This document shows positions 1-5,251 of a stretch of 5,252 nt of DNA, piece after piece. The number at the start of each line of letters is the position of its first letter. Within the stretch, counting starts at the first letter, position 1. A program made the position numbers and the translations under genes. Below the pieces are notes generated by a model that was not told where the DNA came from, made no database searches, and saw only the letters and a program-made list of their open reading frames with translations. The DNA is from Gemmatimonadota bacterium (GTDB lineage Bacteria > Latescibacterota > UBA2968 > UBA8231). The stretch lies in NCBI GenBank assembly GCA_028875335.1, contig JAPPEF010000198.1:1-5252 (forward strand), in the 5' to 3' direction.

Positions 1-756
1 TCACCGCTGCTCATAGCGGTCGGCGCGGCGGCGACCCAATAGCTTTGGGCACAGGCTGCGGAAGTCCTCGGGCATGCGCTCGTACGTCTCTGGCCACAGA
101 GGCTGGTGGCCGCCTTCAATCCAATTGTTAAACCAAGGGGGATAATACGCGATATTCAGCCCTATCCTTACGTCCTCGCTCTGATTGGCCCGGGCTTGGT
201 GAAAAAGCCCCCCGTGCCACAGCATCACGGAACCAGCGCGGCCTTCCACGGGCTTGATCAATGAGTTATCAGCACCCATATCGGGTGGTGGAGCAGGCCG
301 CCGCGACCGGTGGCTCATGGGCACGACGCCAGTGGCACCGTTGGCCTCGGTAAAATCTGTGAGCATCCAAATGGTGTTGATCATCCACGGCACATCGGGC
401 ACTTGGACAAACGAACCCGCAGAGTCCGCGTGTAAATGCTGAGCAGGAGCCCCGGGCCACGTGGGCTTGGAGCACGCTTCGACGACGCGGCAGCGCGGCC
501 CCAAAAAGTGCCGCGCAAGGGCCACGGTATCCGGGTGGAAGGCGCAGTTCCAAACCTCGTCGTCTTGGTTGAGCATACCGAACAAAGTCTGATAGTACTC
601 GTCGCCCACGATGTAGTCCTCGCAGCGCGGGTCGCTGTGCAGCGCTAGACAGCGGCGGCCCAACGCCAAGGCGGCCTCGCGGGGTATGCGATCCTTTAGC
701 ACGCAGTACCCATACGCGTCTAGATGCTCGGCCGCGGCTTGCAATTCTTCGTTCAC
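1..756 (-). CDS. Phytanoyl-CoA dioxygenase (PhyH) family protein
   Basis: This 251-residue protein belongs to the PhyH family of Fe(II)/2-oxoglutarate-dependent oxygenases, which hydroxylate diverse small molecules in the cytoplasm; bacterial members are rarely true phytanoyl-CoA hydroxylases. The N-terminus (HLDAYGYCVLKD, residues 11-22) is the usual family opening. The iron-binding HxD motif is H109-A-D111 in QHLHADS. The distal histidine is most likely H186 in LFHQARAN, and R197 is placed to bind the 2-oxoglutarate carboxylate. Length is in the normal 240-300 range, so the gene is intact, ending at TGA on the first bases of the window. The start is GTG, preceded at 6 nt by a perfect GGAGGT. 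It overlaps the stop of the dehydrogenase gene by four bases (GTGA), which suggests coupling and a shared pathway. Family assignment is firm; substrate is unknown. Confidence 0.93.
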   Translation of the reverse strand: MNEELQAAAEHLDAYGYCVLKDRIPREAALALGRRCLALHSDPRCEDYIVGDEYYQTLFGMLNQDDEVWNCAFHPDTVALARHFLGPRCRVVEACSKPTWPGAPAQHLHADSAGSFVQVPDVPWMINTIWMLTDFTEANGATGVVPMSHRSRRPAPPPDMGADNSLIKPVEGRAGSVMLWHGGLFHQARANQSEDVRIGLNIAYYPPWFNNWIEGGHQPLWPETYERMPEDFRSLCPKLLGRRRADRYEQR

Positions 757-1796
757 GTCTCTACCTCCACGCCAGCTTCTTGGGCGACCTGCACTAGCTG
801 GCTCCAGACCCCTTCTTCCACCGGGATGCCTTCGCGCCGGTAGCGCGCCTCCGCGGCGAATTCGCGTTCGCCCGGCACCAGCACCCCGTTGCTGCCACGC
901 GCCGGCGCGGACGAGCGCACATAGGCGATCATGCTATCCAATTCAGCGCGAAAGCGCTCGGCATTGCCCCGAGCCGCCGCATCCACCGCCAACAGCCACA
1001 TCGTATTGGCATTGGATTCCAGTCCCTCCTCGCGCCAAGTCGGCTCGCCCAGCAGACAGCTAAAAATCTGGGCCATGAAACCCAAGCCGAAGCCCTTGTA
1101 TCCTTGGTCTCCGCCAAAGGGCAGGATCGCCCCGGCCTCGTATAGATCGGCTGGTTCGGTGGAAGGCGCTCCGGTCCGATCTACCAAAGTGTTTTCGGGT
1201 AGCGCTTGCCCGGTATCCCGGTATAGGCGCACGCGTCCTTCGGGCAGGGCCGCGGTTGAGAAATCCATTACTACGGGTCGGTTCAAGGTGGGAGCCGCAA
1301 ACGCAATGGGGTTGGTGCCCAGCCGCCCTTCGCGGCCGCCAAACGGCGCGACCCAATGCCCCTCGCCCGACGTGCTGCAGGTGACCAAGGCCATGCACCC
1401 GGCCTGCGCGGCCTGTTCCGCGTACGCGCCTAGCCGCCCTACGTGGCGGCAGCGGCGCAGACTAACACTGCCCACGCCAAATCGCTGGGCGCGCTCAATC
1501 GCCAACTCCGTGGCCCGCTGGGCTCCAATCTGGCCGAAATTCCACTGCCCATCCACCAGCGCGGTCGCCGCGGCACCCTCTCGCACCAACATCGGCGCGC
1601 CCGGCACAATGGCACCGCGGCAGATGTCTTCTACGTATTGCTGTACGCGCAATACCCCGTGCGAAGGCAGGCCCATGAGATCGGCCTGCACTAACAGGCG
1701 GGCCACGGTTTGCGCCTCTTGGGCCGGGGTGCCGTGAGTCTCAAAAATGTCGGCAGCTAACCGCTCCAGCGCGTCGGCTTGAAATCGTCTCGTCAT
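753..1796 (-). CDS. Ldh-family (malate/L-lactate type) NAD(P)-dependent oxidoreductase
   Basis: This 347-residue protein is a cytoplasmic member of the malate/L-lactate/ureidoglycolate dehydrogenase family (type 2, not Rossmann LDH), which interconverts 2-hydroxy acids and 2-oxo acids. Visible family signatures are PSHGVLRV with H46, RHVGRLGAY with H118 (the usual position of the catalytic histidine), GTNP at 160-163 followed by IAFAAP, DFSTAALPEGRVR at 178-190, and the glycine-rich GYKGFGLG at 232-239. Length is typical (330-360). The ATG at 1796 has no recognisable Shine-Dalgarno, but no alternative in-frame ATG, GTG or TTG is seen between it and the sulfatase stop, and the N-terminus is a normal family start. 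It follows the sulfatase by 75 bases and overlaps the PhyH-family gene by four. Substrates in this family (malate, lactate, ureidoglycolate, sulfolactate, sugar acids) cannot be told apart by eye. Confidence 0.93.
   Translation of the reverse strand: MTRRFQADALERLAADIFETHGTPAQEAQTVARLLVQADLMGLPSHGVLRVQQYVEDICRGAIVPGAPMLVREGAAATALVDGQWNFGQIGAQRATELAIERAQRFGVGSVSLRRCRHVGRLGAYAEQAAQAGCMALVTCSTSGEGHWVAPFGGREGRLGTNPIAFAAPTLNRPVVMDFSTAALPEGRVRLYRDTGQALPENTLVDRTGAPSTEPADLYEAGAILPFGGDQGYKGFGLGFMAQIFSCLLGEPTWREEGLESNANTMWLLAVDAAARGNAERFRAELDSMIAYVRSSAPARGSNGVLVPGEREFAAEARYRREGIPVEEGVWSQLVQVAQEAGVEVET
763..768 (-). promoter_or_regulatory. Shine-Dalgarno of the PhyH-family gene
   Basis: GGAGGT on the minus strand lies 6 nt before the GTG start at 756 and inside the last codons of the upstream dehydrogenase gene. 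It decides the GTG start and supports reinitiation or coupling at the GTGA overlap (753-756). Confidence 0.8.
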
Positions 1797-1820
1797 ATAG
1801 CAATTTGTTTCTACTACTCT

Positions 1821-1870
1821 GCGTCTATCTGCGTCTATCTGCGGATCATGATTTCTATACGTCCGCAGAT
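1821..1870. repeat. Intergenic repeat element: 10-bp tandem units plus 9-bp inverted repeat
   Basis: The 75-base gap between the sulfatase and dehydrogenase genes holds two exact copies of GCGTCTATCT (1821-1830 and 1831-1840) and the start of a third (GCG). ATCTGCGGA at 1837-1845 is the exact reverse complement of TCCGCAGAT at 1862-1870, with a 16-base loop containing the palindrome ATCATGAT. On the minus strand the stem begins one base after the sulfatase stop. The pattern (GCAGATNNAC units next to CCGCAGAT and an ATCATGAT centre) resembles a repeat class I know from intergenic regions of Planctomycetes- and Poribacteria-like genomes, where it often yields spurious ORFs reading ICVYLRLSAD. 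That link is from memory. In the transcript it could form a hairpin, but there is no T-tract, so it is not a standard terminator. Confidence 0.6.
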
Positions 1871-1871
1871 C

Positions 1872-3470
1872 TCACTCTACGACAAAGGTCGCACGGGTCT
1901 CTTGGCTCTCTTCGTACCCAATGCGGATCGCCCTGGCCCGCAAGGTGGTCGTCCCAACTTCCATGCGCAACGGCTCGGTGTAGAGGTGCCAGTGCGGATC
2001 GTCGTCCACGGCGTACGCCATAGAAGCACCCTGCGTGGCGCAGTGGAGTTGCACCAGCAGCGGTCCCCGGAATGTACCGCCTTCCAGCGCCGGTTCGATC
2101 CCAAGACTGTCGGCGCAGATGGGCACGCACACCGGCGGGGCCGTCTGCGGCTGTTGGCCATCGGGATACCACTGCCGCACCATTTCGCTTTCTGCCATGC
2201 GGCCCATGTCGCCTACTTCTTCCAGCCATTCGTCCAAGGCTCCGCGCAGGCGGTCCCGCTCCGGCTGGTACTGGGGATTGGCCGCCAAGTTGTCGATCTC
2301 GTGCGGATCGGCTTCGGTGTCGTACAGCTCTTCGACCGGTCTCGGGTAGCGGAACATGGCCGATTGGGTCTCGTCCAACTCGTCGGCCAAGTGCAAGCGC
2401 CACATCTCCTGCACAATGGGGTGCCGATTGCGGTAGGGGATCCACGCCAAGTAGGGGAGGTCTGGCCGATAGTTGCGGATGTACTTAAAGCGTCGGTCGC
2501 GCACGGCTCGCACCATGTCGTACGCCTCGTCGTGCCGGTCGCGGCTCGCGTAGATGTACTCTCGCGGCGGTTGGGCTTGGCGGCCCAAAAACGCCTGGCC
2601 CTGCATGTGGGCGGGCACATCAATTCCCGCGAGCGAGAGCATTGTAGGGCCTAGATCGACGGTGCTTACCAAGTCCCCACAGACCTGACCCGCTTCTATG
2701 CCCGGGCCGCGGGCGATCAGAGGCACGCGAATGCCTGAGTCGTACGGCCAGCGCTTGCCGCGCGGCAGCGGGCCGTGATCGCTCCAGTGAAAGACATACG
2801 TATTCTCGGACAAGCCGTCTTCGTCGAGTTGTTGCAGGAGCTGGGCCAGCTCTTGGTCGCTGTGCGCAATATGCGTGTACATCCGCGCCATGGCTTGGCG
2901 CACTGCGGGAGTGTCGGGGAAATAGGGCGGCAGCGGGATGGCATCTGGGTCGAACTCCGGCTCGGGGCATTTCTCGGGCCACATGCCGCTTTCGTGGGTG
3001 CGCGTGGGGTTAAAAACCGCGAAAAACGGCTGGGCTGGATCGGGACGGTCGCGCCAATGGGCGTGCGGACCGAGCGCGTCCCAAGCGGTCAGCGGGGGAG
3101 TAAACTGGTAGTCGGTCTTGGCGTTGTTGCTGCAGTAGTAACCAGCCGCCCGCAGGTATTCCGTGAAGCACTTTACGTAGTGCGGTACAACAGCCGAATA
3201 CGGCGTGGGCATCTCCGGGGTGGCGCGATTGGCGTGCGTCGTGCGCATGTGATGGGTACCGATGGAAATCGCGTACATACCGGTGATAATGGCCGACCGA
3301 GCCGGAGCGCAGACGCCAGCCGTGGAGAAACAGCGCGTCCAGCAGCACCCCTCGGCTGCGAGCCGGTCCAACGTGGGCGTGCGCGCCACTGGGTCGCCGT
3401 AGCACCCGTACCGGGGATTGGTATCCTCAAATGAAATCCACAGAAAATTGGGTTTGCGATCCTTGGCCAT
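1872..3470 (-). CDS. Family S1 sulfatase with C-terminal chitobiase-type beta-sandwich
   Basis: This 532-residue Cys-type sulfatase (alkaline phosphatase superfamily) hydrolyses a sulfate ester or N-sulfate; its substrate is unknown. Metal-site residues are E15-D16 in SFEDTNPRYGCYGD (an E-D variant of the usual D-D) and D231-H232 in WSDHGPLPRGK, with K239. C54 in CAPARSAIITG is the C-x-P-x-R cysteine that a maturase converts to formylglycine; none is encoded here. The SFEDTNP...GCYGD opening and the DHGPLPRGK...YDSGIRVPL block recall the heparan-N-sulfatase-like subgroup. Residues about 443-532 add a domain like the chitobiase/Fn3-associated C-terminal domain (GTFRGPLLVQL, YTEPLRM, TTTLRARAIR). 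No signal peptide is seen. A longer reading from TTG 3566 is possible, but that codon lies in the -35 box; ATG 3470 follows AAGGAG and starts exactly at the family N-terminus. First gene of the minus-strand block. Confidence 0.93.
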   Translation of the reverse strand: MAKDRKPNFLWISFEDTNPRYGCYGDPVARTPTLDRLAAEGCCWTRCFSTAGVCAPARSAIITGMYAISIGTHHMRTTHANRATPEMPTPYSAVVPHYVKCFTEYLRAAGYYCSNNAKTDYQFTPPLTAWDALGPHAHWRDRPDPAQPFFAVFNPTRTHESGMWPEKCPEPEFDPDAIPLPPYFPDTPAVRQAMARMYTHIAHSDQELAQLLQQLDEDGLSENTYVFHWSDHGPLPRGKRWPYDSGIRVPLIARGPGIEAGQVCGDLVSTVDLGPTMLSLAGIDVPAHMQGQAFLGRQAQPPREYIYASRDRHDEAYDMVRAVRDRRFKYIRNYRPDLPYLAWIPYRNRHPIVQEMWRLHLADELDETQSAMFRYPRPVEELYDTEADPHEIDNLAANPQYQPERDRLRGALDEWLEEVGDMGRMAESEMVRQWYPDGQQPQTAPPVCVPICADSLGIEPALEGGTFRGPLLVQLHCATQGASMAYAVDDDPHWHLYTEPLRMEVGTTTLRARAIRIGYEESQETRATFVVE

Positions 3471-3474
3471 AAGA

Positions 3475-3480
3475 CTCCTT
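3475..3480 (-). promoter_or_regulatory. Shine-Dalgarno of the sulfatase gene
   Basis: AAGGAG on the minus strand sits 4 nt before ATG 3470. The spacing is a little short but the match is strong, and it favours this start over the upstream in-frame TTG at 3566. Confidence 0.7.
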
Positions 3481-3538
3481 GCCTTGATTTTTGTTGACAA
3501 CGTAGCGATTCGCACCTCCCGCGCCCACCGCGCGGAAA

Positions 3539-3566
3539 ACTGTAGCGGAACGCGGCAAACTGTCAA
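3539..3566 (-). promoter_or_regulatory. Predicted sigma70-type promoter of the sulfatase block
   Basis: On the minus strand a perfect -35 TTGACA (3566-3561) is followed after 16 nt by TACAGT (3544-3539), matching TATAAT at four of six positions. Transcription would begin near 3532 and give a leader of about 60 bases before ATG 3470. No operator is evident. The prediction is by eye only. Confidence 0.55.
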
Positions 3567-3612
3567 GCGCGTGACTCACCTGCACCTCGGCTGTTTGGGT
3601 GCCGGGACAGGG

Positions 3613-3645
3613 TTGTTTACGCCCTACTCGTTGTGCATACTATGC
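3613..3645 (+). promoter_or_regulatory. Possible weak promoter and small palindrome for the plus-strand genes
   Basis: TTGTTT (3613-3618), a 17-nt gap and CATACT (3636-3641) make a weak sigma70-like match about 50 bases before the plus-strand ATG at 3689. The -10 region lies within an 11-base palindrome, GCATA-C-TATGC (3635-3645), which might be an operator half or chance. Hexamer matches are only 3/6 and 4/6. Confidence 0.25.
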
Positions 3646-3688
3646 GCTGCTAATTCTCAAAAACAAACGACGCCGATAAGAAGCCGCC

Positions 3689-3943
3689 ATGAATCAGAGC
3701 AGTCCGGCCACAGCCTTGTGGCCGCATGCCTATCGCCGCATACAAGCACTGATGGAAGAGGCCGACATGCGCATCGGCGGAGATCGGCCTTGGGATGTAG
3801 CGATCCACGACGACCGCTTCTATCGGATGTGGACGTTCTACTTGCTGTCCTCCGCGGGATCCTTCCGCGTCAGGTCGAACCAGCTTTGGCAAGTACTCTT
3901 CTCGTCTAGGGGGATTGAAGGGTCCTACGAAGTGCCTCGGTAA
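3689..3943 (+). pseudogene. Internally deleted cyclopropane-fatty-acyl-phospholipid synthase (N- and C-terminal ends only)
   Basis: This open 84-codon ORF joins both ends of a cyclopropane-fatty-acid synthase. Residues about 15-45 (RIQALMEEADMRIGGDRPWD, then VAIHDDRFY) match the family N-terminus, which in intact proteins continues into RVL..GSLGLGESYMDGWW. Residues about 43-84 (RFYRMWTFYLLSSAGSFRVR, then NQLWQVLFS and a final EVPR) match the extreme C-terminus; in E. coli Cfa as I recall it, that end reads FKRMFTYYLNACAGAFRARD then IQLWQVVFS. Intact enzymes have about 380-430 residues, so roughly 300 are missing, including the SAM-binding Rossmann core and active site; the product cannot methylate lipids. 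The frame is intact from ATG to TAA with no stop at the junction. No clear Shine-Dalgarno precedes the ATG. The MOSC gene follows 38 bases later. It may be a recent deletion remnant, an assembly collapse, or less likely a retained mini-protein. Confidence 0.8.
3809..3826 (+). other. Apparent deletion junction in the cyclopropane synthase remnant
   Basis: These six codons encode D-D-R-F-Y-R (residues 41-46). Intact family members carry a D-x-R-F-Y/F segment near the N-terminus and a similar E-R-F-x-R-M segment near the C-terminus. Here a single copy serves both, so the breakpoint must lie in or beside it. The identity of the two parental copies in this organism cannot be seen. Confidence 0.55.
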
Positions 3944-3969
3944 AGAGTAATTGCAAAAATAAAACATTC

Positions 3970-3976
3970 AGGAGGT
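3970..3976 (+). promoter_or_regulatory. Shine-Dalgarno of the MOSC gene
   Basis: AGGAGGT lies 5 nt before TTG 3982. It is the strongest Shine-Dalgarno on the plus strand and decides the TTG start over the in-frame ATG eight codons downstream (4006). Confidence 0.75.
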
Positions 3977-3981
3977 CAATC

Positions 3982-4539
3982 TTGAGCGAAGTGAAACACC
4001 TAGCCATGGAAGCGCTAACCGCCGGGTTAGACGCCATTCGTCAGTCGCCCAAAGCCACGGGCGCATTGGAACTCATCGTGCGGCGGCCGCAGACGGAGGC
4101 GCGGGAAGTCTTAGACGTGGGGGAACTCGATTTAGTCGAAGGGCTGGTGGGCGACAACTGGAAACAGCGCGGCAGTTCGAGCACCGCAGATGGATCGGCG
4201 AATCCAGAAACGCAACTCACGCTGACTAACGCCCGCTTGATGGCCCTAGTGGCCCAAGAAAAGGAGCGTTGGCCTTTGGCAGGGGATCAGCTATACGTCG
4301 ATTTCGACCTAAGCGTGGACAACATACCGCCCGGGGCTCGCCTGTCTCTCGGCGCGGCCGTAATCCAAATCACGGAGCCACCCCACACCGGTTGCAAAAA
4401 ATATGCCGCTCGCTTTGGGCTGGACGCCCTGAAATTTGTCAATTCTCGGGAAGGCAGACAGCTTCGGCTGCGCGGCGTCAACGCCAAGGTCATTCGCCCA
4501 GGCGCAATACAGGTTGGAGACGCCGTGAAGAAGCTGTGA
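3982..4539 (+). CDS. MOSC-domain protein
   Basis: This 185-residue protein is a stand-alone MOSC (molybdenum cofactor sulfurase C-terminal) domain. Such domains are thought to bind or transfer sulfur or molybdopterin ligands through a conserved cysteine; the role of most bacterial single-domain members is not established. The diagnostic part is the second half: GDQLYVDFDLSVDNIPPG (101-118), the cysteine motif PHTGCKKYAARFG with C138, KFVNSREGRQLRLRG (151-165) and the final RPGAIQVGD (172-180). The N-terminal half has the usual VGDNWKQRG (56-64). Length is normal for this subgroup and there is no signal peptide, so it should act in the cytoplasm. It starts at TTG behind AGGAGGT. It lies 38 bases after the cyclopropane synthase remnant on the same strand and may share its transcript. 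No molybdenum-cofactor or molybdoenzyme gene is in the window. Confidence 0.92.
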   Translation: MSEVKHLAMEALTAGLDAIRQSPKATGALELIVRRPQTEAREVLDVGELDLVEGLVGDNWKQRGSSSTADGSANPETQLTLTNARLMALVAQEKERWPLAGDQLYVDFDLSVDNIPPGARLSLGAAVIQITEPPHTGCKKYAARFGLDALKFVNSREGRQLRLRGVNAKVIRPGAIQVGDAVKKL

Positions 4540-4587
4540 TCCCAGCCTAGCCCCGACCGACTCTGGCCGAGGACCGGTCTCTTGGTT

Positions 4588-5052
4588 CTAAAACCCGCCG
4601 CCCTGCGGACCGTCTCCACCCCCTCGCGGCCCACCGCGCTGGCGCTGCTGCTGGCGTTGCGCCTGCTGTAGATGCGTCTTTAGAGCCTCGATCTGCTCGG
4701 CGTCTAACGCCGTGGAGAGCGCGGCCATGATCTTCTCTCGCATCTTGCTCTGCTGCTCGCGCATTTTCTCGCGCAGAGCCCGAAAATCGGTCTCGCCACC
4801 GCGGGCACCGCTGAACATTTCCGCCATCATCTGCTGTTGCTCGACGAATAGCGGCTTAAGCGCCTGCCGCAGCGCGACTAGCTGCTTGTCGGTCACGTTG
4901 AATTTCTCGCCAAAGGCCAGTAGGGCAAAAGTCTGCTCCGGGGTCATGCCGCCACCCGTGCCGCTACGTCTGCCTCCTGGCTGGGCTTCGAGCGCCACGG
5001 CGCTTGACAAACAAACAGCGACGATCCATAAGGCCATCTTGCGAATGCGCAT
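4588..5052 (-). CDS. Exported Spy/CpxP-like small protein with Gln- and Gly-rich tail
   Basis: This 154-residue protein probably acts outside the cytoplasmic membrane. The N-terminus (RIRK, then a hydrophobic stretch to about residue 20) is a Sec signal peptide with likely cleavage after AVA (20) or LEA (23); C14 lacks a proper lipobox, so it is not an obvious lipoprotein. The mature part is helical and charged (about 36-130) with two motifs resembling the LTxxQ signature of Spy/CpxP-type periplasmic proteins: MTPEQ (36-40) and LDAEQ (116-120). The tail is Q-rich (129-138) then G-rich, ending GGGF. In better-known genomes such proteins sense or buffer envelope stress or metals; that role here is inference from weak similarity. 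The start at 5052 follows AAGGAG by 7 nt, which beats an in-frame upstream ATG at 5085. The gene converges on the MOSC gene with 48 bases between. Confidence 0.75.
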   Translation of the reverse strand: MRIRKMALWIVAVCLSSAVALEAQPGGRRSGTGGGMTPEQTFALLAFGEKFNVTDKQLVALRQALKPLFVEQQQMMAEMFSGARGGETDFRALREKMREQQSKMREKIMAALSTALDAEQIEALKTHLQQAQRQQQRQRGGPRGGGDGPQGGGF

Positions 5053-5059
5053 CTCGATT

Positions 5060-5065
5060 CTCCTT
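5060..5065 (-). promoter_or_regulatory. Shine-Dalgarno of the Spy-like gene
   Basis: AAGGAG on the minus strand is 7 nt before ATG 5052 and directly ahead of the signal-peptide start, so it sets the start there. Confidence 0.75.
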
Positions 5066-5173
5066 GTATAAGTTTTGCGGGACACTACGGCTAATTAGAC
5101 ACGCTATCGCCGCGATTCATTCCCTCGCTTTGGCAGCAGTTGATTCGACCGACGAGGTCGGGCAATTTTCGGT

Positions 5174-5251
5174 CTAGTACGTCCACTGTCGCGGCAGCGG
5201 CCGCTCGCGCTCTAGCAGCCGCTCTAGCAGCCGCTTGCGCACCGCTTGCAA
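5174..5251 (-). CDS. Probable C-terminal end of an unidentified minus-strand gene (partial)
   Basis: The last 25 codons before a TAG at 5176-5174 read LQAVRKRLLERLLERERPLP then RQWTY, and the frame stays open to the window edge. The residue mix (charged amphipathic helix, then a proline turn and an aromatic end) and codon use fit a real C-terminus. Of the other two minus-strand frames, one stops almost at once and the other gives a low-complexity alanine/arginine string. The helix contains an exact 12-base tandem duplication encoding RLLE twice. It lies 121 bases upstream of the Spy-like gene on the same strand, so the two could be cotranscribed. Too little is visible to name a family. Confidence 0.4.
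   Translation of the reverse strand: MQAVRKRLLERLLERERPLPRQWTY
5209..5232. repeat. 12-bp tandem duplication
   Basis: GCTCTAGCAGCC occurs twice in direct succession (5209-5220 and 5221-5232). In the minus-strand frame of the partial gene it encodes a repeated R-L-L-E unit. Confidence 0.8.

Noticed and set aside
931..1737. Plus-strand open frame of 268 codons opposite the dehydrogenase gene
   Set aside because: Low-complexity Ser/Pro/Arg composition typical of the antisense of a GC-rich gene; the minus strand carries clear Ldh-family motifs.
1779..2654. Long plus-strand open frame (291 codons) opposite the sulfatase gene
   Set aside because: It is antisense to a clear sulfatase; its first part is translation of the intergenic repeat (ICVYLRI...) and it has no family motif.
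3494..3499. Plus-strand TTGACA
   Set aside because: No -10 hexamer lies 15-19 bases downstream; it sits in the sulfatase leader on the opposite strand.
3418..3909. Plus-strand open frame of 163 codons across the divergent intergenic region
   Set aside because: It overlaps the sulfatase start, both promoter candidates and most of the synthase remnant in another frame, with no recognisable domain.
4540..4587. Possible bidirectional terminator between the convergent MOSC and Spy-like genes
   Set aside because: GACCG (4555-4559) can pair with CGGTC (4575-4579) and GACCGGTC is palindromic, but stems are short and there is no T-tract on either strand.
5094..5099. Minus-strand TCTAAT as a -10 box for the Spy-like gene
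   Set aside because: Five of six bases match, but no -35 is found at a suitable distance (GAATGA at 17 nt), so a promoter cannot be supported.
5146..5169. GC-rich hairpin (CGACC/GGTCG or CCGAC/GTCGG) followed by GCAATTTT on the plus strand
   Set aside because: It looks like a weak terminator only in the plus direction, where no gene reads into it; on the minus strand, just past the partial gene's stop, no T-run follows.
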